Source: Mya arenaria
Taxonomy: Eukaryota > Mollusca > Bivalvia > Myida > Myidae
Direction: 5' to 3'
Length of the DNA: 64,000 nt
Assembly (NCBI RefSeq): GCF_026914265.1
Contig: NC_069123.1
Coordinates: 52,274,949 to 52,338,948 of the forward strand
A program made the translations under genes and the position numbers. Below, in pieces: positions 49,801 to 61,800 of the stretch (position 1 is the first letter of the stretch; each line of letters opens with the position of its first letter). The notes below the pieces were generated by a model. It saw nothing but the letters and a program-made list of their open reading frames with translations. It was not told the DNA's origin and made no database searches.

Positions 49801-52800
49801 GTTTTCAAGTCATGCTGCAGACAAGGAAATAGTGACAAGGGCAATATCTATAATTGGCTTAAAAAATAGTTATGGTGCTTGTGCACTAAACTTCCTCTCA
49901 ATGTGATTTACCATTGTATGATGTTTTATTAAATTACGTCTGGAAGTTTTCAAATTATGCTACAGACAAGAAAAAGTAACAACGGCCAATAGCTAAGTAA
50001 TTAGCTTAAGTAAAGTTATGGTTCCTGTTCACTAAACATCCTCTCATTTTGTTCTTTCATTGTGTGAAATTGTATTAAATTCCATCCATTTGTTTTAAAG
50101 TCATGCTCTGGACAAGAAAACAACAGGCATGTAATTTGCTAGAATAGAGTTATTATTGTTGTACACTACACTTCCTCTTATTGTGCTTTACCATTGCCTG
50201 ACATTTTATTACATTCCGTCTTGAAGTTTTCAAGTTATGCTGCAGAAAAGAAAAAGTAATTAAGTAAATAATATACCCCCGGTTCCAAAACAAACAAAAA
50301 ATAAGGGGCTAAGCCTGATCCTGCTATAACAGACTTAATATTGTTTGAGAATTTTTTCCAAAGTAATTGTATATTCATTAGGGATGCAAACGAATGGCAA
50401 AATTGATATTTGAATATTCGGTAATTCTTTCGATCGAATATTCGATTACCAAATAAAATATTTAAGAAGTGTAGTAAACTACTATCATTATTCACTTTAG
50501 AAATAGCCGGGGCCTTTATCCTTTCTTTATGGTAGCCGGTGTACATGCGACGGACTCTGATTTTTCAAAAAATTATCCTCTATATTCCAGAAGAAAAACC
50601 CAACAAAAAGCAACATAATAATCGATTTTGAACAAACATAAACCAAAAATAATACCAATTTCACTGTATTCAAATTTGTAAAAAATGCGAAGATCGTGAA
50701 TTCCCGGTTGAATGTGGTGATGCACCAACGGAGGATCATTCTGTACAAGGAGCCTTGTTCTGGGATTGACCTCTACTAAAAATAAGTATTGAAACACCAA
50801 AACTACTCGGGAATAAGTTAAATAATAAAATGAAAATAATGATTTTGACTCATCTACAGTCGAAACTCGTTGGCTCGATATCATATGGCTCGATATCCTC
50901 GTTGGCTCGAACCAGATTAAAAGGACCGATTTTGTTTTACTCTTTGTTCATATAAAATTCGATCGGATGGCTCGATATCTTGAGGGTCGATATTTTTTTC
51001 ACGCTCCAAGTCATTTTCGCGGTCCCAAGTAAGAATTTCACACTTTGTTTTGTTTGCCTAGGTCGATGTCATTTTTGCGGTTCAGGTAAGAATCTCACAC
51101 CTTGATTTGTTTGCTTGGCTTCATTTAGCACAAGGCGCTAATCAATTAAAATTGATTGAATTTATTATAATTATTATCAAATTGAAATGGTTTAACTGTT
51201 TGAATAAACATGCCATCACTTTAAGTTCTGTCTCTAATAGTTATCCATGTATAAATTTCAATGCATTTTTATATAACTTATAAGCTATGTTTCGCATAAA
51301 TGTGTTTTTATAATAAATAAAAAAAATCAAATACCGTTCTAAGTATCGAATAAGTCATGTTACGAAATTAACGACGTGTAACTATGTCCAATTAATACTC
51401 TTCTATTTCGGAGATAGTGTAACCAATAAAAAACAAGGTAAACAAGACTTTTTGTAACGAATAAAAAAAAAACATTCTGTAAGCAATCCCGCTTGGCTCG
51501 ATATTCTCGAGGCTCAAAGTATTTTGCCCAGTCCCTAGAATATCAAGCCATCGAGTTTCGACTGTATTTACAACACTGTCCTAAAACCTAACTGGTGATT
51601 GATTCCATAAATTCCGAAATTTGTATTCTTATGATCATTAAAATTTACCGAAAATAATTGAAAGTGGTTTAATAGCCAGATTTCATAAAATTTCATGTAC
51701 TGTTTATAGTCACAGACGATGTGTCCCTAATTGACATATGATGCGTCTGGAAGTAGGATTAAATATTGTCCCAGGACGCTTAAATAGTATCATCACGTTC
51801 AGGCCTCTGGCATTAGGGGCCAATCGTTGTAAAAACAAAACAAGCAAACATATACAAAAACACAGTTGTAGGCAAAAGGTGTATTTTTTTTATTAAACAA
51901 AAAAACATTGAATATTCGAATACCGATTTTGACATTTGAATATCAAATATTCAATCAAATATTCGAATATTCGTTTGCATCCCTAATATTCATATCTCTT
52001 CTCATCCCTGGGTGTTAAAAAGCTGGAATATATTCTCTGTGCACATGTACATGACCTTAAGCCAATTCTCATCTGTTTCACTCAGTCTCTAACTCAACTA
52101 TTGTCATTCTTGAACACATGTAGTCTAATAAAAAAATTGTATAATGCCTTAAAGCTAAAGTTAACATAAAACCAGTAACAACAAGAGATGTTTGTCAAAC
52201 ATTATGCCCCCCCTGAGCGCCATGTTGTCAGGATTATATGGACAATTGAATGAAATATGCATGGACTGAAATGACACCTGATTTGTCACTGACATTGGAT
52301 GCTGTTGAGGCAGTTTTAAGATTATGACCATTCAAAGTTTGAGGATAGAGTGTGTTATGACCATGACCTTTGACTCTATGACCTCAAAATCCATAGGAGT
52401 CATCAGCTGGTCACCAAAAATCAAAAGGCAAGTTCGAGGGCCATGGGTGCAGGCATTGACAAGAAATCACACAGACAAGCTTTTTTCGTTCAAGGTCACT
52501 GTAACCTTGACCTTTGACCCGATGACCCCTAAAATCATAAGGGGTCATCTACAGGTGACACAACACCAAGTCTAGTTTGAGGGCCATGGGTGCAGGCATT
52601 GTAAAATTATCATCTGAAACATTTTCGCATTCAAGGTCACTGTGAACTTGACCTTTGACCCAATGACTCCTAAAATCAATAAGTGTCATCTCCTGGTCGG
52701 GCCCAACTTCCATGTCAAGTTTGATGATCATAGGTTCAGGCATTGTTGAGATATCACTGGGAGAAGAATGGTTAACTTTTTTGTGTTAAAGGTTACTGTG

Positions 52801-55800
52801 ACCTTGACCTTGGCCCGATGACCCCCAAAGTCATGAGGGTCATCTACTGGTCAGGCCCTACCTTCATGTCAAGTTTGATGACAAAAGGTCCAGGAATTGT
52901 CAAGTTTGCTTTCAAGGTCACTGTGACATTGACCCCCTTAAATCAATAGGGGTCATCTACTGGTCAGGCCCAACCTCCAAGTCAAGTTTGAGGGCCATGG
53001 GTGCAGGCATTGTTGAGTTATCACTCGGACAACCTTTTATTGTTCAAAGTCACTGTGACCTTGACCTTTGGCCCACTGACCCCTAAAATCAATAGGGACC
53101 ATCTACTGGTCAGGCCCAACCTCTGAGTCAAGTCTGATGGCCATGGGTGCAGGCATTGTTGAGTTATCACTCAGACAACCTTTTACCATTCAATGTCACT
53201 GTGACCTTGACCTTTGGCCCAATGACCCCCCAACACAATAGAGGTCAGCTACTGGTCAGGCCCAACCTCCAAGTCAAGTTTGAGGGCCATAGGTGCAGGC
53301 ATTGTCGAGTTATCACTCGGACAACCTTTTACCATTCAAGGTACATGTGACCTTGACTTTTGGCCAGATGACCCCCAAACTCAATAGGGGTCATCTACTG
53401 GTCAGGCCCAACCTCCAAGTCAAGATTGAGGGCCATGGGTGCAGGCATTGTTGAGTTATTACTCGAACAACCTTTTACCATTCAAGGTCACTGTGACCTT
53501 GACTTTTGGCCCAATGACCCCCAAAATCAATAGGGGTCATCTACTGGTCAGGCCCAACCTCCAAGTCAAGATTGAGGGCCATGGGTGCAGGCATTGTTGA
53601 GTTATCACTCAAACAACCTTTGACCATTCAAGGTCACTGTGACCTTGACCATTGACCCGATGAGCCCAAAAAACAAAAGTGGTCAGCTACTGGTCACGCC
53701 CAACCTCCAAGTCAAGTTTGAGGGCCATGGGTGCAGGCATTGTCGAGTTATCACATGGACAATTTTTTACCATTCAAGGTCACTGTGACCTTGACCATTG
53801 GCCAGATGACCCCCAAATACAATACGGGTCATCTACTGGTCAGGCCCAACCTCCAATTCAATAATGAGGGCCATGGGTGCAGGCATTGTTGAGTTATCAC
53901 TCGGACAACTTTTTACCATTCAAGGTCATTGTGACCTTGACCTTCCACCCGATGAGCCCCAAAAACAATAGGCGTCAGCTACTGGTCAGGCCCAACCTCC
54001 AATTCAATTATGAGGGCCATGGGTGCAGGCATTGTTGAGTTATCACTTGGACAACTTTTTACCATTCAAGGTCACTGTGACCATGACCTTCAACCCGATG
54101 AGCCCCAAAAACAATAGGCGTCAGCTACTGGTCAGGCCCAACCTCCAAGTCAAGTTTGAGGGCCGTGGGTGCAGGCATTGTTGAGTTATCACTTGGACAA
54201 CCTTTTACCATTCAAGGTCACTGTGACCATGACCTTTGGCCCAATGACCCCCAAAAACAATAGGGGTCATCTACTGGTCAGGCCCAACCTTCATGTCAAG
54301 TTTGATGACAATACGTCCAGGAGTTGTTGAGTTATCACTCGGACAAGCTTTGGTCTACCGACGGACCGACCGACCAACATACCGACATGCCTGTGCAAAG
54401 CAATATACCCCTCTTCTTCGAAGGGGGGCATAACAACAACAACAATGACATGATAGATACTACCACAAACATCAAATACATCATATCCACTACCAACAAA
54501 AACAATGACATAGTAGCCACTACCCTCAACATTGACACTGTAGCCACTTACACCATCAACAATGACATTGTAGCCACTACCACCATCAACAATAACATTG
54601 TAGCCACTACCACCATCAACATTGACATCGTAGCCAGAACCACCAGCAACAATAACATGGTAACCACTACCACCATCAACATTGACATCGTAGCCACAAC
54701 CACCAGCAACAATAACATGATAGCCACTACCACCATCAACAATGACAAAGTAGCCACTACAACCAACAACAATGACATAGAAGCCACTACCACCATCAAC
54801 AAGAGCGGTCACAGACAGCTATATCCCCCGCCTCATGGGGACATTTTTTGTAACGAAAGCCAATCAATGATAAGGGTAGTTACATAAGAAATGCGTAAAA
54901 TTAAGAAAGGGCAATAACTCCTCTTTCAAAAAAGGTCAAATTGCAAAAGCCTGACAATATGCGTAACGAAAGCCAATCAATGATAAGGGTAGTTACATAA
55001 GAAATGCGTAAAATTAAGAAAGGGCAATAACTCTTTCAAAAAAGGTCAAATTGCAAAAGCCTGACAATATGCGCTGTGTCACTATATAGTTATAAATGTA
55101 AGGAGTTGCGAAGAAACCAATTTTAAATGTAAAATAAAGAAAGGGCAATAACTCTTTCAAAAATGGTCGAATCGCGAAAGCCCAACAATATGCACTGTGT
55201 CACTATATAGTCATCAATCTGTGAAAGTTTGGTAGAAATTCCATGAAAAATGTAAGAGGAGTTGTGAAGAAACCAATTTCAAATGTAAAAAAAAAGGGCA
55301 ATAATTCTTTCAAATATGGCCGAATCGTGAAAGCCCAACAATATGCGCTGCATCACTATATAGTCATCAATCTGTGAAAGTTTGGTAGAAATCGCATGAA
55401 AAACGTAAGAGGAGTTGCGAAGAAACCAATTTTAAATATAAAATAAGCAAAGGGCAATAACTCTTTCAAAAATGGTCAAATCGCAAAAGCCTGACAATAT
55501 GCGCTGCTTCACTTTATGATCATCAATCTGTAATAGTTTGGTAGAAATCGCATGAAAAACGTAAGAGGAGTTGCGAAGAAACCAATTTTAAATGTAAAAT
55601 AAACAAAGGGCTATAACTCTTTCAAAAATGGTCAAATCCTCAAAGCCCGACAATATGTGCTGCTTCAATTTATGATCATCAATCTGTGAAAGTTTGGTAG
55701 AAATCACATGAGAAATGTAAGAGGAGATGCAAAGAAATGAATGTGGGATGGACAGACGGACAGACACACGCACGCACCCACACACACACGCACGGAATCG

Positions 55801-58800
55801 CGCCTACCATTACTATATCCCCTCAGGGGATAACAATGACAAAGTAGCCACTACAACCAACAACAATGACATTGTAGCCACTACCACCATCAACATTGAC
55901 ACTTTAGCCACTACCACCATCAACAATGACATCGTAGCCACTACCACCATCAACAATAACATCGTAGCCACTACCATCATCAACAATGACATTGTAGCCA
56001 CTTACACCATCAACATTGACATCGTAGCCACAACCACCAGCAATAATAACATTGTAGCCACTACCACCAACAACAATGACATTGCAGCCACTACCAACAT
56101 CAACAATGACATTGTCACCACTACCACCATCAACAATAACATGGTAGCCACTACCACCATCAACAATGACATAGTAGCCACTACCACCATCAACAATGAC
56201 AAAGTAGCCACTACAACCAACAACAATAACATTGTAGCCACTACCACCAACAACAATGACAAAGTAGCCACTACAATAAACAACAATAACATTGTAGCCA
56301 CTACCACCAACAACAATGACATCGTAGCCACTACCACCATCAACAATAACATTGTAGCCACTACCACCAACAACAATGACATCGTAGCCACTACGACCAA
56401 CAACAGTGACAAAGTAGCCACTACCACCATCAACAATGACAAAGCAGCCACTACAACCAACAACAATAATATTGTAGCCACTACCACTAACAACAATGAC
56501 ATCGTAGCCACTACACCCATCAACAATGACAAAGTAGCCACTACCACCAACAACAATGACAAAGTAGCCACTACAACCAACAACAATAACATTGTAGCCA
56601 CTACCACCAACATTGTAGCCACTACCACCATCAACAATGACATCGTACCATTACCACCATCAATAATGACATTGTAGCCACTAACACCATCAACAATGAC
56701 ATTGTACCACTACCACCTACAACAATGACATCGTAGCCACTACCACCAACAACAATGACATAGTAGCCACTACCACCATCAATAATGACATCTTAGCCAC
56801 TACCACCATCAACAATGACATCGTAGCCACTACCACCGTCAACAATGACATTGTAGCCACTACCAAAATCAACAATGACATGGTAGCCACTACCACCATC
56901 AGCACTGACTTTATAGCCACTACCACCATCAACAATGACATGGTAGCCACTACCACCATTAACAATGACATAGAAGCCACTACCACCAACAACAATGACA
57001 TCGTAGCCACTACCACCATCAACAATGACATTGTAGCCACTACCACCATCAACAATGACATAGAAGCCACTACCACCATCAACAATGACATAGTAGCCAC
57101 TACCACCATCAACAATGACATAGTAGCCACTACCTCCATCAACAATGACATCATAGCCACTACCATCATCAACAATGACATAGTAGCCACTACGAACATC
57201 AATAATGACATAGAAGCCACTTCCACCATCAACAATGACATAGTAGCCACTACCACCATCACCAATGACATAGTAGCCACTACCACCATCAACAATGACA
57301 TAGAAACCACTACCACTATCAACAATGACATAGTAGCCACTACCACCATCAACAATGACATCGTAGCCACTACCACCAACAACAATGACATCGTAGCCAC
57401 TTTCACTATCAACAATGACATTGTTGCCACTACCACCATAACAATGACATCGTAGCCACTACCACCATCAATGACATAGTAGCCACTACTGCCATCAACA
57501 TTGTCATCATAGCCACTACCACTATCAACAATGACATTGTTGCCACTACCACCATAACAATGACATCGTAGCCACTACCACCATCAGCAAAGCAGACCAA
57601 AGGCTATGTCTATGACAATTCCTATTTTGGTTTGAAAACAGAAAAGTTTACAAGAGGGACACACTCCTTTGCTTATTTAGTTGATAAAGCGCAGTACTCA
57701 ACAATTAATAAAAGTATTTATGGTCAATGCTGTTCATGTAAATGGTGTCCCTAGTGTAAAAAGCTCATTTGAATATCTTGATTTTTGAGCTACGGCCAAG
57801 ATTTAAGTTTTCCGCCATTAGGCTTTAGCTCTGACTTTTTTCTATGACGAACAGAAGAGGTAGAAAATAAAAGTTAAAACTGAATAAAGGACTTCATTTG
57901 TGCAGTACCTGTCAGAAGTTGTGAGTGGGGCAAGATCTTCACCATCCCAGAAGTCTGTACAGTGGGCCAACAAGATGTCTGCTGTGCCCTGAGACAACAT
58001 CTGACATGCACCTGTAACATATAGGATGGTATTGTAAGTCTATACCACATAGGTCAGGGTAGAGTTTGTTACTGATATACATTACTGGTCTACTAGGGGA
58101 GCAACTCCAGGCCCAAACATCACGAAAATACTTAAAATCAAAAGTTATAAAACATCATTTATGTTTTTACGCCTATAAAAAGCGCATTCTATCATTTAAC
58201 ATGTTGATTAAAACTTTTTGTCAAGATTCCTAGGGAAAATTATTCTACAGCCAAAAATGTATTTGAGTATAATTCATTGTTAATTAGAAATTACTCAAGT
58301 ATATTTTTGCTCAAGAACAAGTTTTCTTCAAAATATTGAAAACATCTTTTTATCAACACATTCTAAAAGCTAGTTTGTTTTTAAAAAGTATAAAAACATG
58401 CAAGCTTTTGAATCTTACTATTCTTTTATGTGGTAAAATGAGTTGAGATTGAGATTTGAGTATTTTTGTGATATAAGGCCCTGTTCTTATTTCTTTAGTC
58501 ATAAATATTCAAATTCACTGACCACATTGTAACTGGAAACTAATTTATTCTTCAGTGTGCTTGTACATAATGTTGGAAGCAAAACTGAATTTATTTGCAC
58601 GAAATATACTCTTTCTAAATATTTTTCTGCACTAAATGAGATGCAATTATCCAACACAAAAGCAAGCATTGTACCTGACAGTTTCTCCCGCAGAATGATG
58701 GAGACCATGTTGGGCATGGGGATCTTGTGTTGGATGAACGACTTGGCTCTCTGGAGTCGCTCCTTTGTCGTCATCTCTGCAGACTGAAACAAGATTACAA

Positions 58801-61800
58801 ATAAAGATATTTAAAAGGACAATCGTAAGTTAGGTATCTTGAGATTAATTTCTGACTAAATTTGGAGATAATTTGACAAAGGCTTTCAAGGCTTTTAAGT
58901 GGACCGATTTTAGGTCGTTTCTGTAATAAAAGGGCAATAACTCTTGAGTGACTAGAGAGATATGTATGGTTATCAACTTGTTCATGATATTATGCTAATA
59001 CACAAATTTTGATCAAGTTTTGTGATGATTGGACAAAGCCTTGATAGTTATTGAGTGGACAACTTACTTGATGCCGCCTGCCAATATGCTGCAGGTAAAA
59101 ATTATAATATGTCCTGTTTTCTAAAAATGGTATATAATAATGTCACTCAACATTGGTTCACATATTAAAAGTGACTGTGTTATAGATGCTGCATGACAAT
59201 TTTGACATCATTTTTGAAATATACTTTATAAATACAGTCTGAGGTAATGTACTAACCACTTGTTGGTAGACGCCGAGGGTGCGTTCCTGGTAGAAGATGT
59301 TGAGAGCGTTTGTAGAGAAGCCCATCTCCCGGGCCAGGGCACACAGGCACCTGTAGACGGGAATAAAACACATGGAATCATACACCTGCAGACAAAAACA
59401 ATACACATGACATTGTACAGTAATTCCTTTGGCTTTGATTAGGAATGATATACATGAAATCATACACCTGCGGACAAAAACAATACACATGAAATAGTAC
59501 AGTTATACCTTTGTCTTTAAACAGGAATGACACACATGAAATAATACACTTTCTTATAGACTGAAATAAATACATTTGAAATTAAATACCAATGTACAGG
59601 AATACTATACAGGGAATACATATGGACGAGAGTAGTACACATGTTGATGGAAACAATAAACAAGAAACAATACATAAGAAGCAATACACAAAAAACAATA
59701 CACAAGAAATACCTGTGAGGTGGAATAAAACACATGGTCATGATGGACGAAAACACAAAAAAAAATACACAAGAAATATATGTAATGCACAAAGAAATGC
59801 TGTACAAATTAAGACTAACGTACAGAGAATGACCCTTGGAAGACACTGGCACAACAAATTACTTATTCATTAAGTGTAATTTTCAGGCCAAAAATATATC
59901 AACTACGGGATAGTTAATATTTACTTCACTTACTAGGTTTATCTTCTGTGGAATAAAAAAAGATCATATCAATGTTTTGTCTAGTGCTCAAAACTGAAAG
60001 CTTAATGACTTCTCTTGTCTACACATGTACAAAGTGGAACACTTAAATATTTCTGATAGAAGCCCACCTCCTGTTAATGACAGCCACTGTTTCCTCATTT
60101 TCGAGCCCTGCACAGGCCACATGGTCCGTGAACTGGCTATACCACTGCGCTGTGTTGAGGTTACATGTGTTTGCTAGGATTGTCAGACCCTGAAAATCAC
60201 ATACATATCTGGGTCTGTAATATTTGTAAACATGCACATTTTAAAGGAAAAGAGCCTATTGTGATAAAAATTAAGGATGTCCTCATGGATCAGCTGCACT
60301 TTTCCATTCACTTATTAGAAGACCTTTTGCTGTTTTATTCAGATTTGTTTTTATTAGTCCATCATAAAAGAAAGGTAGTTAGCAGATCTAAATACAACAT
60401 ACTGCCCAAGAACAATATCATTAAAACTTAACATTTTTAATAGAAACAAAATATTCTAACTGATAAAGTTAATATAACATACCTGGTAATAACAAATATT
60501 CAGACAAAAATGTAATAATATTCAATGATTTCATGGTTTATTTTTCCATTTGTTTCAATAATAATGCATTTTCCTAGTTCATTATTCATAGGCACCAACT
60601 GTTGATCTTCCATTCTATCATGAGGAAACCGGTTCTAAGATATATTTCATGAATAAAACCTAAAACCTTTTTAAAGCTTAATATTCAAAAATATTTTCAT
60701 CTACAAAACCTTTAGAGCATACTGTATTCTGTATAACAATATTAATATAACTAATAGACTAAACTGTGAATTAATGTAAATTTTATGGTGACAATATCAT
60801 GTTTTTGTTAAATTCTGCAAGACATTGACAAATTCATTCAAATATTTCAACTGTATCAACATTAATTGTTGTTGGACAGCACACTCGACTAAACACCACT
60901 TTGTCTTAGAAATGAATGCATTAATGATGTAATATAAGCATGTCAAAAACAATAAAAAAAGGGTAAAAAATTCAATCAAGGGCCAAAAAAATTGTATTTA
61001 AGTTAATATGGAGATTATTTGAGTTATGTTATTTAATTTCTGCGATGACCGTGAACAACTGTGTGAAGTATGAAGCCATTGAATGAAAGGTATTTTAGAT
61101 CTGTGTTAAAACCCAAAGTTGCCTTAAAACTTTAACAAAACTTTTTCAGGGTCTGGGGCCATAAGTTGTATTAAGGATGACATGAAGTTATGTAACCTTA
61201 TTGTACGAATAATATTATTGGCCGTAAACAATTGTCTATTATAAAGTATGAAGTTAAATGAATGAAGGGTTTAGAAGTAATTAGTGAAAATCTCAACTTG
61301 CCCTATAACTGTAACCCCACACAATGTGCCCTAAAACTTTTGCCTAAGTTCCTAAGTCAAACAGTGGCCATAGTTTATATTTAGGATGATAAGCAGTTAA
61401 TATATGAGTGGAAGACATGTTACCTAATTATGTGATGGTCCTGTACAAATGTGTAAGATAATGTGAAATGAATCAAGGGTATTGGAGTAGAAGCCGAAGC
61501 TGGGGAGAGTACATGTAGTATAGCACTTCTTATCCTTGAATAGTCAAGCTAAGACCCAAGCCACTATAAAGTGGACTGTTCCAATTTGTACAACAGAAAC
61601 TCCACCTTTAATACCTTTGATAAAAACGAATAAACTCCTCCAGTATTTATTTTTGAAACATTTACTACAATTATCTCCAAAGATTTATGACATTGTTTTC
61701 TGAAACACAATGGCCCAATTATCTTACATAACAATAAAATATTTATTTTTAAAAATAATCTCAGACAATAAAGCTTCCCACATCCACTAATGACATTTTT

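Noticed and set aside
54335..57455. Threonine/asparagine-rich and valine/leucine-rich frames on opposite strands
   Set aside because: By-products of the 30-bp minisatellite; both strands open, no start context, intronic.
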